Position numbers and translations under genes: made by a program. Source: Agromyces subbeticus DSM 16689 (GTDB taxonomy: Bacteria; Actinomycetota; Actinomycetes; Actinomycetales; Microbacteriaceae). Taken from it: a stretch of 36,501 nucleotides of DNA. The notes beneath the pieces are model-generated. The model ran no database searches, was not told the DNA's origin, and worked only from the letters and a program-made list of their open reading frames with translations. This document shows, one piece after another, positions 32,435 to 36,501 of the stretch. Numbering within the stretch: position 1 is the first letter of the stretch; every line of letters begins with the position of its first letter. Location: assembly GCF_000421565.1 (NCBI RefSeq), contig NZ_ATXG01000022.1, positions 1 to 36,501 of the forward strand. Reading direction: 5' to 3'.

Positions 32435-34231
32435 TCAGACGCGCGCCCCACGGCGCACGACATCGCCGAGCGCGTCAGCGTCGAGGGCGAACAGGTCGCG
32501 CGAGCCGGCCGTGGCGGCGCCGGCGAGGCCGGCCGCCTGCGGCAGCAGCTGCTCGGCGTAGAACCGGGCCAGCGGCAGCTGCGACTCCGCGATGCCATCG
32601 GCATCGAGTCCGCGGGCGGCGAGCGCGGATTTCGCCATGAGCCAGCCACCCAGCACGAGCCCCCAGATGCGCTGGTACGGAGTCGAGCCCGACAACACGG
32701 CGTTGGGGTCGGTGGCGACGGTGCGGAGCATCCACACCGTCGTCTGCTCGAGGGTGTCGAGCTGCGCGTTCAGCTGCGTGCGGATCGAGGCGAACTCGTC
32801 TCCGGCCCCCGCGAGCTCGTTGTCGAGCTCGCGCATGGTGGCAATGAACTCGAGTGCGGATGCCCCGTCGCGAACCGGGAGCTTTCTGCCCACGAGGTCG
32901 GCGGCCTGGATGCCGTTGGTGCCCTCGTAGATCGCCGCGATGCGCACATCGCGGTAGTGCTGTGCTGCGCCGGTCTCTTCGATGAACCCCATGCCGCCGT
33001 GGATCTGCAGCGCGAGCGAGGTGAGCTCGTTGCCGAGGTCTGTGCCGAACGATTTGTTGATGGGCGTGAGCAGGCCGACGATCTCGTTCGCCCGGGCGCG
33101 CACGGCGGCGTCGGGGTGGTGCGTCGACACGTCGGTGTAGGTCGCGGTCAGCAGCATCATGCGGCGCATCGCGGCGATGTACGCCTTCTGCGTCATGAGC
33201 ATGCGGCGCACGTCGGGGAAGTCGATGATGGGGGAGTCTTGCGTCGCGCCGATTGCGCGGCCCTGGATGCGCTCACGCGCGTAGTCGAGCGACTGCTGGT
33301 AGGCCAGCTCGGACACGGCGAGGCCCTGCATGCCGACCGAGAGCCGGGCGCTGTTCATCATGACGAACATGATGCGCATGCCGATGTTCTCGTCACCGAC
33401 AAGGTAGCCGGTCGCGTCTTCGTACGAGAGCACGCAGGTGGGCGAACCGTGGATGCCCATCTTGTGCTCGACGCCGACGGTGTGCACGCCGTTGCGCTCG
33501 CCGAGCGAGCCGTCGTCGTTCATCAGGAACTTCGGCACGATGAAGATCGAGATGCCCTTCGTGCCTGCCGGCGCGTCGGGGGTGCGAGCGAGCACGAGGT
33601 GCACGATCTGCTCGCTGAGGTCGTGGTCGCCGAAGGTGATGAAGATCTTCTGACCGGTGATGCCGTAGGTGCCGTCGTCGCGCTTCACCGCCTTCGTGGT
33701 GAGGGCGCCGACGTCCGAGCCGGCGTGCGGCTCGGTGAGGTTCATGGTGCCGGCCCATTCGCCGGTGACCATTTTCGGCAGCCACTGCTGCTTCTGCTCG
33801 TCGCTGCCGTAGTGGAGGAGCGCCTCGATCGCGCCCTGCGTGAGCAGCGGCGCAAGCGCGAACGCTATGTTCGCGGTCGCCATGAGCTCCTGGAGCGCGA
33901 GGCCGATGGTGCGCGGGAATCCGCCACCGCCGAACTCCTCGGGGAGCGGCACCGAGCCCCAGCCGGCGTCGACGTAAGCCGAGTATGCCTCTTTGAATCC
34001 GGTCGCCGTGGTGACGGTGCCGTCGGAGTTCAGCTTCGAACCCTCGAGGTCGCCGGCACGGTTGGTGGGTGCCACGACCTCGGCCATGAAGTTGCCGGCC
34101 TCGTCGAGGATCTCGGAGACCGTCTCGAGGTCAGCGTGCTCATACCCGGGGAGGAGCGCGACTGCGTCGTAGTCCACCACATGCTCGAGGATGAAGGCGA
34201 TATCGGCTGTTGGCGATCGGAATGCGCTCAT
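32435..34231 (-). CDS. acyl-CoA dehydrogenase, FadE5-like
   Basis: A 598-residue flavoenzyme for alpha,beta-dehydrogenation of acyl-CoA in beta-oxidation. The order is typical of the ~600-residue FadE5 group: an extra N-terminal helix (SPTADIAFILEHVVDYDAV), N-terminal domain (~45-155), the beta domain with WAGTMNLTEPHAGSDVGAL (~159-177) and KIFITFGDHDL, then the FAD-binding helical domain with LSVGMQGLAVSELAYQQSLDYARER, LQIHGGMGFIEETGAAQHYRDVRI and the catalytic Glu436 in AIYEGTNGIQAADLV. A four-helix C-terminal extension follows (~455-598). The ATG at 34231 has TACGCT six bases upstream and is probably leaderless. No other fatty-acid genes are adjacent. Acyl-chain preference cannot be read from sequence. 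Confidence 0.94.
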   Translation of the reverse strand: MSAFRSPTADIAFILEHVVDYDAVALLPGYEHADLETVSEILDEAGNFMAEVVAPTNRAGDLEGSKLNSDGTVTTATGFKEAYSAYVDAGWGSVPLPEEFGGGGFPRTIGLALQELMATANIAFALAPLLTQGAIEALLHYGSDEQKQQWLPKMVTGEWAGTMNLTEPHAGSDVGALTTKAVKRDDGTYGITGQKIFITFGDHDLSEQIVHLVLARTPDAPAGTKGISIFIVPKFLMNDDGSLGERNGVHTVGVEHKMGIHGSPTCVLSYEDATGYLVGDENIGMRIMFVMMNSARLSVGMQGLAVSELAYQQSLDYARERIQGRAIGATQDSPIIDFPDVRRMLMTQKAYIAAMRRMMLLTATYTDVSTHHPDAAVRARANEIVGLLTPINKSFGTDLGNELTSLALQIHGGMGFIEETGAAQHYRDVRIAAIYEGTNGIQAADLVGRKLPVRDGASALEFIATMRELDNELAGAGDEFASIRTQLNAQLDTLEQTTVWMLRTVATDPNAVLSGSTPYQRIWGLVLGGWLMAKSALAARGLDADGIAESQLPLARFYAEQLLPQAAGLAGAATAGSRDLFALDADALGDVVRRGARV

Positions 34232-34237
34232 TCCCGC

Positions 34238-34243
34238 AGCGTA
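34238..34243 (-). promoter_or_regulatory. -10 element of the acyl-CoA dehydrogenase gene
   Basis: TACGCT on the minus strand lies six bases before the start codon, with no Shine-Dalgarno sequence at proper distance. The same hexamer and spacing precede the ArsR gene. Confidence 0.45.
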
Positions 34244-34398
34244 ACTCCGCTTTTGCGGGCTGGTCGTGATCTCTGCGGGTTCCACGATGCGCGTCATCCG
34301 TCGGCTGGCTGGTTTGGCAGCATCCCACAACGCGGCTGAGGGGGAGGCGATGACGGATGTCGCGGCCTGTGTGCCATGGGCTGCGCGCCGGCGTCGCC

Positions 34399-35238
34399 CT
34401 ACGAGGTGAACTGCTCCTGGCCGAGCACCCTCAGGAGTGCGACCTTGTCGGCGGCCTCGGTGCGCGGAGCGGCCGTCAGGATCAGCAACGCCTGCGACTG
34501 GTCTTCGGTGATGAGTGCCTGGCAATCGAACTCGATGTCACCGACCTCGGGGTGAATCAGGATCTTGTGGTCCTCGAAACGCCGCGCCACCTCGTGCTGC
34601 TCCCACAACTCGGCGAACTCGGGGCTCTGCTTCTGCAAGGCACGCACCATCTGCCCGGCGCGCGAAGCGGGCCCGCCGAGACCGTAGGCGGCGCGCAGGC
34701 CCGCGACGTGAGCGCGGCCCTGCCGAGGCTGATCGGTGACCGGGTAGACGGCCCGCTCAGAGACATCCGTAAACCACCGGTAGATTGCCGACCGCGCCAT
34801 GCCGGTGAAGTGGGAATGGTCGCCGAAGAGGACGACGGCGAGCTGGTTCTGCACGAGCGTCTCGGCGAGGCTCGAGAGCACCATGGCGGGAGTGTCGTCG
34901 AGCCGGTCGAGCACGCGTTGCAGTGCCGGGGCGACGTGCGCATCGAGTGAGGTGCGGCTCGGCGCGGTGTGGCCGCTGATGCGGTAGAGGTGGTCGCGCT
35001 CATCGGTCGTGAGTCGCAGCGCGCGGGCGAGGGCGGCGAGCATCTGCTCCGATGGCTGAGGGCTGCGGGCTTGTTCGAGGCGGGTGTAGTAGTCGGCGGA
35101 CATGCCGGTGAGCTCGGCGACCTCGGTGCGCCGCAACCCGGCGACCCGCCGGCGAGCGCCGGTACGCAGGCCGACGTCTTCGGGGCGCAGGCTCTCCCGC
35201 CTGTGGCGGAGGAAGTCGGCGAGCTGTTCGCGGTCCAT
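34399..35238 (-). CDS. XRE-family regulator with MmyB-like ligand domain
   Basis: A 279-residue protein. An N-terminal helix-turn-helix (~1-80: LADFLRHRRESLRPEDVGL, RVAGLRRTEVAELTGMSADYYTRLEQARSPQPSEQMLAALARAL) is followed by the MmyB-like PAS-type domain (~105-270: PALQRVLDRLDDTPAMVLS, ALLGD-type LFGDHSHFTGMARSAIYRWFTD, FAELWEQHEVARRFEDHKILIHPEVGDIEFDCQAL). This architecture is very common in Actinobacteria, where such regulators are usually divergent from and repress an oxidoreductase gene, here a short-chain dehydrogenase. The ligand domain is thought to bind a fatty acid or similar small molecule in relatives. GGAG lies a few bases upstream of the start. Confidence 0.94.
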   Translation of the reverse strand: MDREQLADFLRHRRESLRPEDVGLRTGARRRVAGLRRTEVAELTGMSADYYTRLEQARSPQPSEQMLAALARALRLTTDERDHLYRISGHTAPSRTSLDAHVAPALQRVLDRLDDTPAMVLSSLAETLVQNQLAVVLFGDHSHFTGMARSAIYRWFTDVSERAVYPVTDQPRQGRAHVAGLRAAYGLGGPASRAGQMVRALQKQSPEFAELWEQHEVARRFEDHKILIHPEVGDIEFDCQALITEDQSQALLILTAAPRTEAADKVALLRVLGQEQFTS

Positions 35239-35376
35239 TGCTCCATCATGCGCCGCATCGGCGCCGGGAGGGAGGGATCGGCGGTCCTACGACAGCCGGG
35301 TCTCTCGTGCTGCAGCGCGGCCCGGCGCATCGTGGTTGTGGACCTGGTCGAACGGCGGGTCACCGAAAGGAACACC

Positions 35377-36120
35377 ATGAACATCTCTGACAACACCATC
35401 TTCATCCCCGGCGGCACCTCGGGCATCGGCCTGGCGCTCGCGCTGCGCCTGCAGGAAGCCGGCAACACCGTCGTCATCGGCGGCCGCCGCACCGAGGTGC
35501 TCGACCGCCTCGCTGCAGAGCACGGCTTCGACGTCGTCACGCTCGACATCGGCGACCCCGCTTCGGTGCTGAGCGCCCGCGACACGGTGCTCGCCGCCCA
35601 CCCAGACCTGAACGTGCTCATCGCAATGGCCGGCATCATGGTGGCCGAGGATGTCACGACGGCCGGCTTCCTCGGCACCGCCGAGCGCATCATCGACACC
35701 AACGTGCTCGGTCCGGTGCGCCTCGTCGCCGCCTTCACCGAGCACCTGCAGACGCGGTCGGATGCCACGATCATCACGGTCTCGTCGGGCCTCGCTCACA
35801 CGCCGCTACGGGTCACCCCGAGCTACAACGCCTCGAAGGCGTTCATCCACCAATTCACGGAGAGCATTCGTCTGCAGTTCGCGGGCACCTCGGTGCAGGT
35901 CATCGAGCTCGTGCCGCCGGCTGTTCGCACGGAGCTCATGCCCGGCCAGTCGCAGGTCGAGGCGTTCCTCCCGCTCGACGACTACATCAACGAGACCATG
36001 TCGCTCCTGGCCAGCGAGCCCGACGCCACCGAGATCCTCGTCGAGCGCGTCAAGCCGCTGCGGTTTTCAGAGGTGAACGGGGCTTACGCGCAGGCGATCG
36101 CGCTGGTGAACTCGCACTGA
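35377..36120 (+). CDS. short-chain dehydrogenase/reductase (DltE-like)
   Basis: A 247-residue Rossmann-fold oxidoreductase. The cofactor motif GGTSGIG (12-18) follows the first strand, and the charged GGRR at the end of the second strand (~35-38) suggests NADP(H) preference. Catalytic residues are Asn109, Ser136/Ser137 in TVSSGLAH, Tyr150 and Lys154 in SYNASKAF. The structural NAG motif reads MAG (residue 84), a small departure. The ending resembles DltE/YdfG-type oxidoreductases annotated near XRE/MmyB regulators. The ATG at 35377 follows AAAGG. It is divergent from the XRE regulator across 138 bases in which I saw only a loose GCCGGG/CCCGGC inverted repeat (about 35296-35325). The substrate is unknown. 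Confidence 0.93.
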   Translation: MNISDNTIFIPGGTSGIGLALALRLQEAGNTVVIGGRRTEVLDRLAAEHGFDVVTLDIGDPASVLSARDTVLAAHPDLNVLIAMAGIMVAEDVTTAGFLGTAERIIDTNVLGPVRLVAAFTEHLQTRSDATIITVSSGLAHTPLRVTPSYNASKAFIHQFTESIRLQFAGTSVQVIELVPPAVRTELMPGQSQVEAFLPLDDYINETMSLLASEPDATEILVERVKPLRFSEVNGAYAQAIALVNSH

Positions 36121-36181
36121 CGGCGCCTCGCGCACAAGCCTGTAACTCGCGCTGCCTTGCCCATTTCGGATCTTGAGCTAG

Positions 36182-36216
36182 GGCATGTCTGACAAGTGCT
36201 TTGCCCAGACAATGCC
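36182..36216. terminator. imperfect hairpin after the dehydrogenase gene; possible IS-end remnant
   Basis: GGCATGTCTG (36182-36191) pairs with CAGACAATGCC (36206-36216) with one bulged base and a 14-base loop, 62 bases past the dehydrogenase stop. It could terminate that transcript. The left part, GGGCATGTCTGACAAGT behind CTA, also resembles ends I recall from IS5-family elements, but no transposase is present. Confidence 0.4.
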
Positions 36217-36285
36217 AGCGTGGAGGACGGCGGCCGCATCCGGTTGGTCTCCTGCCATACACCGGGGCCTTCATTGGCCGTGCTT

Positions 36286-36291
36286 TACTTT
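36286..36291 (+). promoter_or_regulatory. candidate -10 for the gene at the right edge
   Basis: TACTTT fits TAnnnT and lies five bases before a GTG codon at 36297, with no Shine-Dalgarno sequence between. Confidence 0.4.
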
Positions 36292-36296
36292 CGCCT

Positions 36297-36501
36297 GTGG
36301 ACACACCTGAACTTGCCGCCCTGGTCCCAGGCTTCATGGCTCGGCATCCGGGGCAAGAGTGGACGCTGACGTCGGGGAAGGGCGCGGGCGAGGACCTCGT
36401 AGTCACCCTGTCTCCTGTGACCGCCCCTGAGCGGATTGCGACAGCCCGGGTCTACGCGGGGGCCGAGGTCTTCCTCTTCGACTTCTCCGGTCACAGCAGC
36501 G
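36297..36501 (+). CDS. partial gene of unknown function running off the right edge
   Basis: From GTG at 36297 the frame is open to the end of the window (68 codons), reading VDTPELAALVPGFMARHPG at the start and AERIATARVYAGAEVFLFDF-like sequence later (PERIATARVYAGAEVFLFDF). Codon third positions are mostly G or C, a -10-like hexamer lies just upstream, and the residue pattern (alternating hydrophobic strands) looks like a real protein. I do not recognise the family. Base composition here is slightly less GC-rich than the preceding genes. The opposite strand is also open but gives Arg-rich, low-quality sequence. Confidence 0.5.
   Translation, partial: MDTPELAALVPGFMARHPGQEWTLTSGKGAGEDLVVTLSPVTAPERIATARVYAGAEVFLFDFSGHSS

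Noticed and set aside
32957..34339. 460-codon plus-strand frame opposite the acyl-CoA dehydrogenase
   Set aside because: Val/Arg/Glu-rich antisense translation; the minus strand contains the full set of dehydrogenase motifs.
36285..36494. Minus-strand gene at the right edge
   Set aside because: The translation is Arg/Gly-rich without structure, and the plus-strand frame has a better start, upstream hexamer and residue pattern.

Overview
The window comes from a high-GC actinobacterium, most likely a member of the Microbacteriaceae (Agromyces/Microbacterium-like). This placement is inferred from about 70% G+C, GTG and TTG starts, many apparently leaderless genes behind a TAnnnT hexamer, copies of the GGTCGAGTAGC...GTATCGAGACC-type repeat I associate with that family, and a dense over-represented octamer CGGATGCC/GGCATCCG. 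It reads as chromosomal accessory metabolism: no phage genes, intact insertion sequence, CRISPR array, rRNA or tRNA was seen.

Layout. 1-5.7 kb: an HD-domain protein with a long Asp/Glu repeat (5' end probably cut), a WYL regulator divergent from a RidA-family gene, an ArsR regulator overlapping an SRPBCC gene, and a secreted LVIVD-repeat protein followed by two tandem hairpin terminators. 5.8-11.2 kb (minus strand): a thiamine salvage operon under a TPP riboswitch. It runs thiM, then a single ThiE-ThiD-TenA fusion, then an MHS-type transporter, joined by 4-base overlaps; a DUF305 lipoprotein gene lies downstream. 11.3-13.1 kb (minus): an ECF sigma factor and an overlapping membrane-anchored protein with a Thr-Pro linker. 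13.3-15.6 kb: an MFS exporter and an IclR regulator. 15.6-17.6 kb: a hairpin-rich, possibly transcribed region ahead of a 95-residue gene, then a coiled-coil protein resembling the C-terminal part of actinobacterial TPM-domain proteins.

17.7-27.8 kb is a metabolic island: a FadR-type regulator and an overlapping CynX/NimT-like transporter gene on the minus strand, divergent across a perfect inverted repeat from a plus-strand operon. That operon holds a cytosine-deaminase-like amidohydrolase, a complete Dpp/Opp-type ABC importer (binding protein, two permeases, two ATPases) and a second amidohydrolase lacking the usual HxH metal motif. The set looks like capture, import and hydrolytic processing of a nitrogen-containing compound whose identity the sequence does not reveal.

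27.9-36.5 kb: a DMT-family transporter, DUF1697 protein, NTF2/SnoaL-like protein, DUF2510 membrane protein divergent from a shortened paralogue of the coiled-coil protein, a FadE5-like acyl-CoA dehydrogenase, an XRE/MmyB-type regulator divergent from a short-chain dehydrogenase, and the start of an unrecognised gene running off the right edge.

The points most worth attention are the TPP-controlled trifunctional fusion with its coupled transporter and repeat-derived linker, the uncharacterised dual-amidohydrolase/ABC island, the coiled-coil paralogue pair, and the structured leader at 15.65-15.93 kb.
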